The position numbers and the translations under genes are program-made. Shown here one piece after another: positions 8,999 to 17,004 of a stretch of 64,000 nucleotides of DNA. Position 1 is the stretch's first letter, and every line of letters starts with the position of its first letter. The notes under the pieces are model-generated. The model did no database searches and was not told the origin of the DNA. It worked only from the letters and a program-made list of their open reading frames with translations. Source of the stretch: an uncultured Lachnospiraceae bacterium (GTDB taxonomy: Bacteria; Bacillota; Clostridia; Lachnospirales; Lachnospiraceae); NCBI GenBank assembly GCA_910587095.1, contig CAJUMJ010000048.1, forward strand, positions 45,942 through 109,941, given 5' to 3'.

Positions 8999-9196
8999 AG
9001 TAGCTTCCTCATTTTCCTTTTTGCTCTTGGCCGACTTTTCCGTTATACGGGTCGCTTACAGACCAATCCGCAATTTTTATATCATTATAAAATAAATGCT
9101 TTCTTTTTACAAGGCGTATGGGCATGTGGAAATTGATGGAAACAGGCGGAAAATAAGGAAGGAATGATGCGGTGATCTTAAACTTGGAAATACACA

Positions 9197-9248
9197 TTGA
9201 CATTTGTATAACACAATGTTATATTTAATGCATAACATAATGTTATAC
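9197..9248 (+). promoter_or_regulatory. Promoter and two BlaI-type operators
   Basis: -35 TTGACA (9197-9202) and -10 TATATT (9220-9225) are separated by 17 bp. Two inverted repeats follow the BlaI/CopY pattern of dyads. TATAACACAATGTTATA (9207-9223, centre 9215) overlaps the spacer and -10. ATAACATAATGTTAT (9232-9246, centre 9239) covers the start-site region. The centres are 24 bp apart. Repressor binding would block this promoter; autorepression by the adjacent BlaI-like gene is inferred. Confidence 0.8.
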
Positions 9249-9267
9249 ATAAAGTGAGGAAGAACAG

Positions 9268-9648
9268 ATGACGCAAAAACTATCCGACGCGGAACTTGAA
9301 ATCATGAAAATCATTTGGGAAAACAAGAAAGAAACGACTTTGTTTTCCTATCTCATGGAGGAACTGACAGCGCAGGGGAAGCCCTGCCAGAAAAATACGC
9401 TTATTGTCCTGTTATCCCGGCTTGTCGGCAAGGGATATCTGAGCGCGACGAAAATCGGACGGCATAACGAATATACACCCCTGATTTCGGAGACGGCATA
9501 TCAGACGGCGCAGACCCAGCATTTTATAGACAAAGTCTATGAGGGGAGCGTCAAGGGACTGGTCACCAATTTGGTTACGGGTGACCTTCTCACGGAGGAG
9601 GAGTACGAGGAGCTGAGAGCGCTTCTGGAAGGAGGGCGGAGAGGATGA
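9268..9648 (+). CDS. BlaI/MecI/CopY family repressor
   Basis: A 126-residue winged-helix repressor. The start (KLSDAELEIMKIIWENKKET) is the hallmark of the BlaI/MecI family, followed by the recognition-helix region KNTLIVLLSRLVGKGYL and a C-terminal dimerisation helix pair. BlaI-type repressors bind dyads as dimers and are cleaved after signalling from a BlaR1-type membrane metalloprotease. Two matching dyads lie in its promoter. The stop overlaps the start of the BlaR1-like gene by 4 bp (ATGA), so expression is coupled. Confidence 0.92.
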   Translation: MTQKLSDAELEIMKIIWENKKETTLFSYLMEELTAQGKPCQKNTLIVLLSRLVGKGYLSATKIGRHNEYTPLISETAYQTAQTQHFIDKVYEGSVKGLVTNLVTGDLLTEEEYEELRALLEGGRRG

Positions 9649-11978
9649 CGCAGATTTTTAAGGCGGTTTTGTCCATGTCCTTGTCGGGGGCAGTACTGAT
9701 TGCGGCTTTGCTTCTTGGCGTCAGGCTACTGAAAGGAAGGCTTGGCAGACAGTGGCAGTATTATATCTGGCTGATTGTTGTGATGCGTCTTTTACTTCCT
9801 TTCGGACCAGAGGCAAGTCTGATGGGGCAGGTGTACCGGGCTGTGGACCGTATGGCGGTGCAAATGAAGCAGGGTACGCAGGGGGCGTGGCAGAGCGGTG
9901 AGGACAACGTAAAGAATCCGGCGCGGAACGCAGGGCAGAGCGCTGAGGAGAGCATAGAGCGGAGTGTCAGGCAGAACGCTGGAGCGGGCACAGAGCGGAG
10001 CGTCGGGCAGAATACGGAACGAAACAGCACACAGGACACTGTACGGCAGGGGTTGGAAGCTGTCGGGGAAAAAGTGCAAGAGTCTGTCACGGAGAATGGG
10101 AACATGGGAGGACATGGCTTTTTGGAGGCAGCAGCCTTTGTCGGAAAACATCTATGGGTGATCTGGCTGACAGTGGCGTTTGGTATGCTGATCAGAAAAG
10201 GCAGTATGTACCAGAGTTATATAAAATATGTGAAAGCCGGGGCGGAGCCGGTCTGCGATCTTGCCCTTCTGGACCAGCTTGCGGTGACGGCAGATCTGAT
10301 CGGAATCGGCAGGACGGTGGAACTTTGCGTGAATCCTCTGGTTTCTTCGCCAATGCTTGTGGGATATAGGCATCCCTGCATTGTACTGCCGGACGCGGAT
10401 GTGCAGGAAAAGGATTTTCAGTATATTGTCATGCATGAACTGACGCATTATAAACGGCGGGATATTTGGTATAAATGGCTGGTGCAATTTGCGGTCTGCC
10501 TGCATTGGTTTAACCCGTTTGTCAATATAATGAGCAGGGAAATTGACAGGGCGTGCGAGTTTGCCTGCGATGAGGCGGTGGTTGCGAAGATGGGGTACAA
10601 TTATGCGGCGGAGTACGGGGAAACGCTGCTTAACGTCATGGCGGCAGGCGGCACATACAGGGAGCCGCTTGCTGCCGTGACCATGAGTGCCAACAAGGAA
10701 TTGCTGAGAGAAAGGCTGGGTGCGATTATGAGTTTTAAGAAGAAAACGAAGGAAGTGGGAATGATAACGGCGGCACTGACCGTGGGGATTGTACTGGGAG
10801 TGGTTTTTATCGGGGTGTATCCGGCTTCGGCTTCGGAACCTGACAAAGCCGGAATGCCTGTAACTGACAGTGTTGAGGGGACTGTGTTACCAGATAAAGA
10901 CAAAGCGGCAGCGGCTGTCAGCGATGGAATATCGATACAGAAAAAAACAGATTCCGCGTCAAACAAAAACGAGGTGAAAGGAACCGCAGAGCAGGGGAAA
11001 TCGGAAACCGACAATGAAGCGGCATGGGCGGATGCCGAAAAATATTATAAGGCTGGCAGCCTTCCCCTGTTCTATATCGCATTCGGCGAACTGGACGAGA
11101 AGGCGCAGGAAAAGTGGCTGGACAGGATTTATGCAGACGAGAATCATCCGTTTTTTTCTGTCAGCGTAAAGCGGCTTGATGCGGACAGTCCGCTGGTACA
11201 GACTTTTGCACAGAGATTCTATGAGGATGACGAAATTGCTTTTTTCTCCATTCTGGCGGATGAGATTATGAGCGAAGAGACGCTGGAGGGGTGGCTGGAA
11301 CGGGCGCTTGCGGATGATAAATGGAGCTTCCAGTCGATGCTTTATGATAAATTGAATCGGGATGAGGAGAAGGATGAACTGGATAAAGCGCTGGAGGAGG
11401 AGCAGAGGGAGGCATACCGTTCAGTCGGCGTTACCTGGAACGGTAAAAACTGCTATTATGAAGGTCAGCTTGTCAATGTCTTTCTGGATATCCACGTGCC
11501 GAACCGCTCTTTCTATACGCTGGACATGAATCCGGCGGGCACGGTCAATATCAGAATCATTCGCTCGGCGGACGGGCAGATCACAGGCGTGGCATATATG
11601 ACGGAGTCGGAAGTCGGGGAGTTGTTTGGGGATATATATGGAGACGGAGAAGAGGACAGCGAGGCGACGGCAGGTGAGAGAGGGGGGACAGGTAGTGGAG
11701 TGACAGAGGCGGATAAAACGGAGGCGGACGCATCTGACGCGGAATTTCCCCGGGAAATGACAGTGATCATGCCTGTGTGCAATATCAGAGAGGGCGCCGG
11801 GGCGGAATATAAGGTGGTTGGCCTGCTGGGAGAGGGAGAGATTGTCACTGCTCTTGGAAAGAAGGAAGACGCCGACGGCCGGATGTGGTATCTACTGGAT
11901 CAGGAGTCGTTGTCGGAGAAGGTAGACGCTTTTGTGAAAGAGTGTTATATTCGGGGGGATTTACTGGAGGAGGAATAA
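9645..11978 (+). CDS. BlaR1-like M56 membrane metallopeptidase with C-terminal SH3-like domain
   Basis: A 777-residue membrane protein. Residues 1-60 form two hydrophobic segments. Residues 75-150 are a low-complexity insert with imperfect repeats (ERSVRQN, ERSVGQN). A further membrane segment lies at 168-184. The zinc-protease motif HELTH is at 264-268 with a second-site CDEAV near 308. The last membrane segment is near 373-396. The outer part, about 400-777, has no penicillin-binding sensor motifs (no SxxK or KTG context). It ends with an SH3b-like stretch (CNIREGAGAEYKVVGLLGEG) that could bind the cell wall. It probably senses envelope stress and inactivates the upstream repressor. The ligand is unknown. 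Confidence 0.85.
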   Translation: MTQIFKAVLSMSLSGAVLIAALLLGVRLLKGRLGRQWQYYIWLIVVMRLLLPFGPEASLMGQVYRAVDRMAVQMKQGTQGAWQSGEDNVKNPARNAGQSAEESIERSVRQNAGAGTERSVGQNTERNSTQDTVRQGLEAVGEKVQESVTENGNMGGHGFLEAAAFVGKHLWVIWLTVAFGMLIRKGSMYQSYIKYVKAGAEPVCDLALLDQLAVTADLIGIGRTVELCVNPLVSSPMLVGYRHPCIVLPDADVQEKDFQYIVMHELTHYKRRDIWYKWLVQFAVCLHWFNPFVNIMSREIDRACEFACDEAVVAKMGYNYAAEYGETLLNVMAAGGTYREPLAAVTMSANKELLRERLGAIMSFKKKTKEVGMITAALTVGIVLGVVFIGVYPASASEPDKAGMPVTDSVEGTVLPDKDKAAAAVSDGISIQKKTDSASNKNEVKGTAEQGKSETDNEAAWADAEKYYKAGSLPLFYIAFGELDEKAQEKWLDRIYADENHPFFSVSVKRLDADSPLVQTFAQRFYEDDEIAFFSILADEIMSEETLEGWLERALADDKWSFQSMLYDKLNRDEEKDELDKALEEEQREAYRSVGVTWNGKNCYYEGQLVNVFLDIHVPNRSFYTLDMNPAGTVNIRIIRSADGQITGVAYMTESEVGELFGDIYGDGEEDSEATAGERGGTGSGVTEADKTEADASDAEFPREMTVIMPVCNIREGAGAEYKVVGLLGEGEIVTALGKKEDADGRMWYLLDQESLSEKVDAFVKECYIRGDLLEEE

Positions 11979-12367
11979 CATGCGGTCTGCACGAATGAAG
12001 AACGCTCATTGCGGAGGCGGTCGGGAGAGCGGCGGCCATCCACCTCTACCTGTAAAATATCCTCAAACGGGATCTTTGTATTTACGATCTGCAATAACCG
12101 GCTGGTTTCGTCGATGCGGGCGACCAGACCGGTTATTTTGACGTATTCCCCGTTTTGGAAATAGACGACAGTCGCCATTTGCCCTTTGACGAGCAGATGC
12201 ATCTGTCTGTCCAGCTCTTCCTCCATTTCCGGAGACAGTTCGATTTTGGGGACAAGAATTTTCTCCTTTTTTGAGAGGGCGTCCGGCAGCCCGCGCAACG
12301 CCGCAAAGGGCATAAACTGTTTGGCTCTTTCCTCAATCGGCATTTTGTTTTTCGGTTTACCTGCCAT
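11945..12367 (-). CDS. YolD-like protein
   Basis: A 140-residue protein of the YolD-like family: MPIEERAKQFMPFAAL near the N-terminus and then a small beta domain (YFQNGEYVKITGLVARID; IPFEDILQVE). YolD-type proteins accompany UvrX/ImpB-type Y-family polymerases in Firmicutes; their action is not well defined. AGGAAAAAA precedes the start. It lies 50 bp downstream of the polymerase gene and is probably co-transcribed with it. In many Firmicutes YolD precedes the polymerase, so the order here is reversed. Its 3' end overlaps the convergent BlaR1-like gene by 34 bp. Confidence 0.8.
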   Translation of the reverse strand: MAGKPKNKMPIEERAKQFMPFAALRGLPDALSKKEKILVPKIELSPEMEEELDRQMHLLVKGQMATVVYFQNGEYVKITGLVARIDETSRLLQIVNTKIPFEDILQVEVDGRRSPDRLRNERSSFVQTACYSSSSKSPRI

Positions 12368-12417
12368 TTTTTTCCTCCGAAATACTTGAAATTGGTTTAA
12401 ATTGACAATCGGGGAAT

Positions 12418-13677
12418 TTATTCCGCTTTGTGTCCTCCGATCTGGTGATTGCGCTCTCTGGTGGTGGCGCCTTCCTCCAGATTCATGCCTTTGAGAATGG
12501 CGTCTTTTCCGAATTTATTCTTGATGCTGATAACGGCTTTCTGTATTCTGCGGTTTTTCTCAAGTTCCTCGGCATCCACGAAGAAATTGTACTGATGATA
12601 TTCCTCCGGCATCACATGGTTGCACGTCAGATTGACGCGATGGATCGTCCATTCGGGATTCACGATTCTTTCATAGAGTGAGGTTACTGCGGGAATCAGA
12701 ATGAGATCTGAGTTGGTGTCGGTCCGCAGGTCTGTCGTGCCGTGGGCGGACGGCTTATTCAGGCGGTTGGAATAGCCGACGTGCAAGGTGACGGAGCGGG
12801 TGACCAGATTCTTTTCCACCAGATCGAGACACAGAAGATCCATCATCTCCTTGACAATAAGGAGCCCTCTGTCAAAGGGGTAATCGCTGCCAAGCACCTG
12901 CCCGCTGGTGAGACAGTTGGTGCGGGGACGGTAATTTTTGATATCCGCGATGGTGACAGGTTCTCTGCCCCAGGCGTGGTCGATCAGAAGCTCCGCGTCT
13001 ACGCCGAACAGTTTATACAGGAGATTTTCGTCCGCGGCGGCCACATCTTTCATGGTGCGGATGCCGAAGGTGTCAAGCCGTCTGGCAGTGCCGGCGCCCA
13101 CGCGCCAGAAGTCCGTGAGAGGCTTGTGGGTCCAGAGAGTTTGTCTGTAGCTCTCCTCCGTGAGTTCACCGATAAAGTCTTCGGCGTGTTTGGCGGTGAT
13201 ATCAAGTGAAACTTTCGCCAGATACAGGTTGGAACCGACGCCGCAGGAGGCGCGGATACCGGTCTGCTCATAGATATCCTGCATGATCTGAAAGCCGAGC
13301 TGTCTGGCGGAAAGCCGGTAGAGCGCGAGATACTCCGTCACATCCAGGAATGCCTCGTCGATGGAGTAGACGTGAATGTCCTCCTTGGAAATATATTTCA
13401 GGTAGATGGCATAAATATCCGCGGAGACGTCCACATATCTCTGCATACGGGGCGGCGCCACAATATATTTCACCGCTTTCGGAATTTCAAAGATACGGCA
13501 GCGGTTTTTGATGCCAAGCGCTTTCATGGCCGGCGTGATGGCGAGGCAGATGGTTTTCTCTGTCCGAGAGGGATCGGCCACCACCAGATTGGTGGTCATG
13601 GGATCTAAACCCCGCTCTACGCATTCCACCGAAGCGTAGAAAGATTTTAAGTCAATACAAAGATAGGTGTGACTCAT
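12418..13677 (-). CDS. Y-family DNA polymerase (UvrX/DinB-like)
   Basis: A 419-residue translesion polymerase. The N-terminal palm motif LCIDLKSFYASVECVE contains the first catalytic Asp and the Tyr steric-gate position. The second motif YSIDEAFLDVT near residue 106 gives the Asp-Glu catalytic pair. A helix-hairpin-helix thumb (GAGTARRLDTFGIRTM) and a little-finger region follow. I chose ATG 13677 because GGAGGAG lies just upstream and the motif begins right after it; a longer frame to 13830 lacks a ribosome binding site. A LexA-type box lies inside its promoter. It forms an operon with the YolD-like gene. Confidence 0.93.
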   Translation of the reverse strand: MSHTYLCIDLKSFYASVECVERGLDPMTTNLVVADPSRTEKTICLAITPAMKALGIKNRCRIFEIPKAVKYIVAPPRMQRYVDVSADIYAIYLKYISKEDIHVYSIDEAFLDVTEYLALYRLSARQLGFQIMQDIYEQTGIRASCGVGSNLYLAKVSLDITAKHAEDFIGELTEESYRQTLWTHKPLTDFWRVGAGTARRLDTFGIRTMKDVAAADENLLYKLFGVDAELLIDHAWGREPVTIADIKNYRPRTNCLTSGQVLGSDYPFDRGLLIVKEMMDLLCLDLVEKNLVTRSVTLHVGYSNRLNKPSAHGTTDLRTDTNSDLILIPAVTSLYERIVNPEWTIHRVNLTCNHVMPEEYHQYNFFVDAEELEKNRRIQKAVISIKNKFGKDAILKGMNLEEGATTRERNHQIGGHKAE

Positions 13678-13741
13678 GGAAAACTCCTCCCTGAATACCC
13701 ATGCGGAAGTACCGCTTGAAGGCTGAGACTGATACAAGACA

Positions 13742-13770
13742 ATCATAGCACAGGAACATGTGTTTGGCAA
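13742..13770 (-). promoter_or_regulatory. Polymerase promoter with embedded SOS box
   Basis: On the minus strand -35 TTGCCA (13765-13770) and -10 TATGAT (13742-13747) have a 17-bp spacer. Within it lies GGAACATGTGTTTG (plus strand 13753-13766), close to the Gram-positive LexA consensus CGAACRNRYGTTYG. LexA binding here would cover the promoter core, fitting DNA-damage induction of this polymerase. Confidence 0.7.
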
Positions 13771-13833
13771 AGGAAAATTTTCCCTGAGATTCACAGGGGC
13801 GGATGTGAAAAGCGGACGGGCAGGGCGCAAATC

Positions 13834-14622
13834 TCAGCGTCCAGCCCGAATATAGGTGATATCGTGTTCATTTATATAGGATAGCGCCTCTTCCGACAGC
13901 TCCTTGTCGGTGATCAGATAGTCAAAATCGGCAAGGGGAGCGACAGAAAAGACTGCGGCATGGTTGAATTTGCTGTGGTCTATCATCAGTATGGATTTTT
14001 GTGTCGCCGCAAGAAGAGCCCGCTGAAACGCCACATCTTCGTCGTAGTAGCCGGTCACAATATAGTTTTCACTCAGCGCCGCGCCGCTTAGGAACGCTTT
14101 GGTGACGTGAAATTCTTTTAACAGGGAGACGGTCTGATAGCTCAGGCAGGAAAACTGCTGCGTGTGTACCCAGCCGCCAAGGAAAAACATTTTTTTGCAC
14201 TTTCGCCCGCCGTCAAAGGTGGAGGCGATGGCAAAGGAATTGGTAATGATGATTAACGTTTCAAGCAGTTCAGGGTCAAGAACAAGCTCTTTTGCCAGCT
14301 CCAGATTTGTCGTACAGCTCTCCATAATAATGATATCTTTGGGCTGGAGCAGTTTTATGGCGCTTGATGCAATAGCGCGTTTTTCCGTGACATAGTGCGT
14401 GGCGCGCAGGTCGAAGGGAATCTCCGCGACAGCGCCGCTTGCGAGGGCAACGCCGCCGTGGACTTTTAAGATCAGTCCCTCGTCGGCGAGTGCGTCCAGG
14501 TCCTTGCGCATGGTTTCGTTGGAGACGCCGGTTTCCTCGGCGAGCTGTTGGGTGGAGCTGATCGGAACTTTGGCTAATATATTAAGGATCTCTTTGCGTC
14601 TTTTGTCTAATTTACTGTTCAT
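13834..14622 (-). CDS. DeoR family transcriptional regulator
   Basis: A 262-residue repressor-type regulator. The N-terminal winged helix (RRKEILNILAKVPISSTQQL; VSNETMRKDLDALADEGLI) is followed by the DeoRC sensor domain, which has the isomerase-like fold that binds phosphosugars (IMESCTTNLELAKEL; KAFLSGAALSENYIVTG; LMIDHSKFNHAAVF). It is divergent from the nucleoside hydrolase operon. Four copies of a TTGGAAAAA-type motif in the intervening DNA are candidate binding sites. A pentose or nucleoside-derived sugar phosphate is a reasonable but unproven effector. Confidence 0.9.
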   Translation of the reverse strand: MNSKLDKRRKEILNILAKVPISSTQQLAEETGVSNETMRKDLDALADEGLILKVHGGVALASGAVAEIPFDLRATHYVTEKRAIASSAIKLLQPKDIIIMESCTTNLELAKELVLDPELLETLIIITNSFAIASTFDGGRKCKKMFFLGGWVHTQQFSCLSYQTVSLLKEFHVTKAFLSGAALSENYIVTGYYDEDVAFQRALLAATQKSILMIDHSKFNHAAVFSVAPLADFDYLITDKELSEEALSYINEHDITYIRAGR

Positions 14623-14719
14623 GCAGCGGCCTCCCGGAAAGTGTATTTACTTATTTTATCAGAAAAACCGCATCGTGCATACATATAACTGCAAAATATT
14701 TATCCGATTTTCTGGAAAG

Positions 14720-14912
14720 TTGGAAAAAGCCAATAAAGAAAGCAAAGAGATTTGGAAAAAACAAACAAAATATTGACAGAAGAACTGTATATTCTTCACA
14801 AAATACGGAATTTTGATAAGGGAAGAATTGACGGGAGCAATTCTATGTGATATTATGATAAAAATTGGAAAAAAGCAAATTATGGATGATATAAATTGTT
14901 GAAAAACAAATT
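14720..14912. repeat. Four TTGGAAAAA-(R)-CAA motifs between DeoR and the nucleoside hydrolase
   Basis: Related motifs occur in the same orientation: TTGGAAAAAGCCAA (14720-14733), TTGGAAAAAACAAA (14752-14765), TTGGAAAAAAGCAAAT (14865-14880) and TTGAAAAACAAATT (14899-14912). Two lie upstream and two downstream of the predicted nucleoside hydrolase promoter. Direct repeats of this kind are typical DeoR operators; binding is inferred. Confidence 0.6.
14828..14856 (+). promoter_or_regulatory. Promoter of the nucleoside hydrolase operon
   Basis: -35 TTGACG (14828-14833), 17-bp spacer, -10 TATTAT (14851-14856). The TTGGAAAAA repeat at 14865-14880 begins 8 nt past the -10, so a bound DeoR protein would block initiation. 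A second TTGACA at 14773-14778 has no good -10. Confidence 0.65.
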
Positions 14913-14957
14913 ATATTGTTATAATTGTTTTTTGACAAAGAAAAGGAGGAGAGAAAA

Positions 14958-15926
14958 ATGGAAAGTCCAAAGCCATATTTGTTTACGGATAATAATCCAA
15001 ACGCCATGGAAGATTATGCGCAATCAATCAGAAGATTGGAAAAACCAAAAGGCAAAGTTGATGTTGTACTGGATTCTGACATGTACAACGAGGTAGACGA
15101 TCAGTTTGCGTTGGCTTACTTGCTGCAGTCGGAGGAGAAGATGAGCTTAAAAGCCATCCTCGCAGCTCCATTTTTTAACCACCATTCGGAGAATCCGAAG
15201 GACGGGATGGAGAAGAGTTACGAAGAAATCTTCCGGGTATTGAAGCTGCTGAAACGGGAAAGCTATGGAGACAGCGTCTACAGGGGTTCCGAGGCTTTTC
15301 TCAGTGATGAAAAGACGCCGGTGGAGTCGGAGGCGGTCGATAAACTGATCGAGATGGCGCAAAGCTATTCGGCGGAAAATCCGCTGTATGTCATTGCGAT
15401 TGCGGCATGTACCAATATCGCGTCGGCTTTGTTAAAGTGCCCGGAGCTGAAAGAAAAGCTGTTTGTCGTGTGGCTCGGGGGAATGGGGTTCGACTGGCAT
15501 GACAACAAATCCTTCAATGCCGGGCAGGACGTTGCGGCTGCGCGGGTACTTCTCGGCAGCGGGGTGCCGCTTGTCCTGATTCCGGGCCGGAGCGTAGTGG
15601 AGCGCTTTGCCACGACGGGGCCGGAGCTCGATTACTGGCTGAAAGGCAAAAACGAATTCTGCGATTATATTGTGGAGAAGACGGCGAGAGAAGCCGGGAT
15701 TTGCAACGGAAACAAGTGCTGGAGCAGGCCGATTTCCGATGTCACGGCGGTGGCCTGGCTGCATGACGAAAAATTTATGCTGGACCGGCTGGAGCACAGT
15801 CCGGTGATGGAATATGATCATCTCTATGCCGAGGACAAACGCAGATTGTTTATCCGTTACGTCTACAGTGTGGACAGGGACAAACTGATGGAAGATCTGT
15901 TCACCAGAATCAGCCGATACGAATAG
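14958..15926 (+). CDS. Nucleoside hydrolase family protein
   Basis: A 322-residue enzyme of the inosine-uridine nucleoside N-ribohydrolase family, which cleave nucleosides with water to base and ribose. The N-terminal calcium-binding cluster appears as DSDMYNEVDDQFAL, a variant of the usual DTDPGIDD. Later motifs include AIAACTNIASAL and a C-terminal SRPISDVTAVAWL with the metal-binding Asp. The variant first motif suggests an atypical subfamily, so the exact substrate is uncertain. The start ATG 14958 follows AAAAGGAGGAG. It is the first gene of an operon with a CUT1 transporter and adenosine deaminase. Confidence 0.82.
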   Translation: MESPKPYLFTDNNPNAMEDYAQSIRRLEKPKGKVDVVLDSDMYNEVDDQFALAYLLQSEEKMSLKAILAAPFFNHHSENPKDGMEKSYEEIFRVLKLLKRESYGDSVYRGSEAFLSDEKTPVESEAVDKLIEMAQSYSAENPLYVIAIAACTNIASALLKCPELKEKLFVVWLGGMGFDWHDNKSFNAGQDVAAARVLLGSGVPLVLIPGRSVVERFATTGPELDYWLKGKNEFCDYIVEKTAREAGICNGNKCWSRPISDVTAVAWLHDEKFMLDRLEHSPVMEYDHLYAEDKRRLFIRYVYSVDRDKLMEDLFTRISRYE

Positions 15927-16107
15927 TTTTGCAAATGAAGTTCAAATGCTCACTATTTTATTCGGTTAAGAATGGGGTAAGATAGCAATTATGAGTCAGA
16001 GTCTTCAATATGCTTTGATCGCAGTCGAGAACAAAAGTATTCCTTCGGAAAACTTTGAAATTTTCGCGCGTGTCATTGCAGTAAATGGCTCTGACATGGA
16101 GGTAACT

Positions 16108-17004
16108 ATGAAAGGAAAAACATTTGGAAAAAAACTGTTTGAGACAGTGGAGCCATATTTATATTTGATTCCGGCTTTTGTACTGCTGATCATGTTTGCC
16201 TATTATCCGTTTGTAAAAAATACGGTGATGAGCTTTTTCACAGTAAACAAGTTCAGGGAGATCAGGGAATTTGCGGGCATCACGAATTATCTCAAAGTAT
16301 TGGGAGACGAGAAGTTCATCCAGTCCATCGGGAACACATTGATTTTTGTGGCGGTTACGGTTCCGGTCAGTATCGTAATTGGGTTTGGCCTGGCGTTGCT
16401 TGCCAGAAAGAGGACGAAGACGTCTTCTTTGTACGAAGCGATGTATTCCATGTCCATGGCGATTTCGGTTTCTGTTGTCGCGATGATTTTTCAGTTGGCG
16501 TTCAATCCCTCCATGGGAATTGTGAATAAGATTTTCGGGACGAACATTTCCTGGCTGACGGATCCGAAGACTGCGCTTGCGGCGATTATATTCATCCAGA
16601 TTTGGGCGAATGTGGGCTATAACTTCATTTTTCTCCTGTCGGGTCTTCGAGGCATGAGCGAGGACGTATTGGAGAGTGCCAGGATCGACGGGGCGACGGG
16701 GATCCATCTTTTGGGAAAGATTATCGTCCCCATGGTATCGCCCACGCTTTTGTTCCTGCTGATGAAAGACATTGCGTACGCGATGACGACATCGAGCTTT
16801 ACCTTGATCCTGACCTATCCGGTATTCCATAACGGCGGCCCCAACGGGACGACAGAGACGATCATGTCATATGTCTATGGAAAGGGAATCGTGGGAACAA
16901 ATTATAATGCGGCGTTTGCGGCAACTACGGTAGGATTTATTTTGGCGGCGGTCATGATGGCACTTAGCCTGGTTCTTGAAAAAAGGAAGGTGAACTACAA
17001 TTGA
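16108..17004 (+). CDS. CUT1-type ABC permease (MalF-like)
   Basis: A 298-residue membrane protein with six predicted helices, one half of a carbohydrate-type importer. The EAA loop that docks the ATPase is seen as SEDVLESARIDGATGIHLLGKI near residues 185-207. The start ATG 16108 follows GGAGGT at 16098-16103; an upstream in-frame ATG at 15991 has no ribosome binding site. It overlaps the partner permease by 4 bp. In this operon the solute is likely a nucleoside or a sugar released from one, although the permease fold itself is the sugar/CUT1 type. Confidence 0.9.
   Translation: MKGKTFGKKLFETVEPYLYLIPAFVLLIMFAYYPFVKNTVMSFFTVNKFREIREFAGITNYLKVLGDEKFIQSIGNTLIFVAVTVPVSIVIGFGLALLARKRTKTSSLYEAMYSMSMAISVSVVAMIFQLAFNPSMGIVNKIFGTNISWLTDPKTALAAIIFIQIWANVGYNFIFLLSGLRGMSEDVLESARIDGATGIHLLGKIIVPMVSPTLLFLLMKDIAYAMTTSSFTLILTYPVFHNGGPNGTTETIMSYVYGKGIVGTNYNAAFAATTVGFILAAVMMALSLVLEKRKVNYN

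Noticed and set aside
9880..10030. Imperfect repeats in the BlaR1-like gene as a possible CRISPR or tandem array
   Set aside because: The repeats are in frame and degenerate and have no spacer structure; they encode a low-complexity linker.
15991..16107. Longer N-terminus for the MalF-like permease
   Set aside because: The extra 39 residues have no ribosome binding site, while ATG 16108 has GGAGGT at ideal distance and matches family length.
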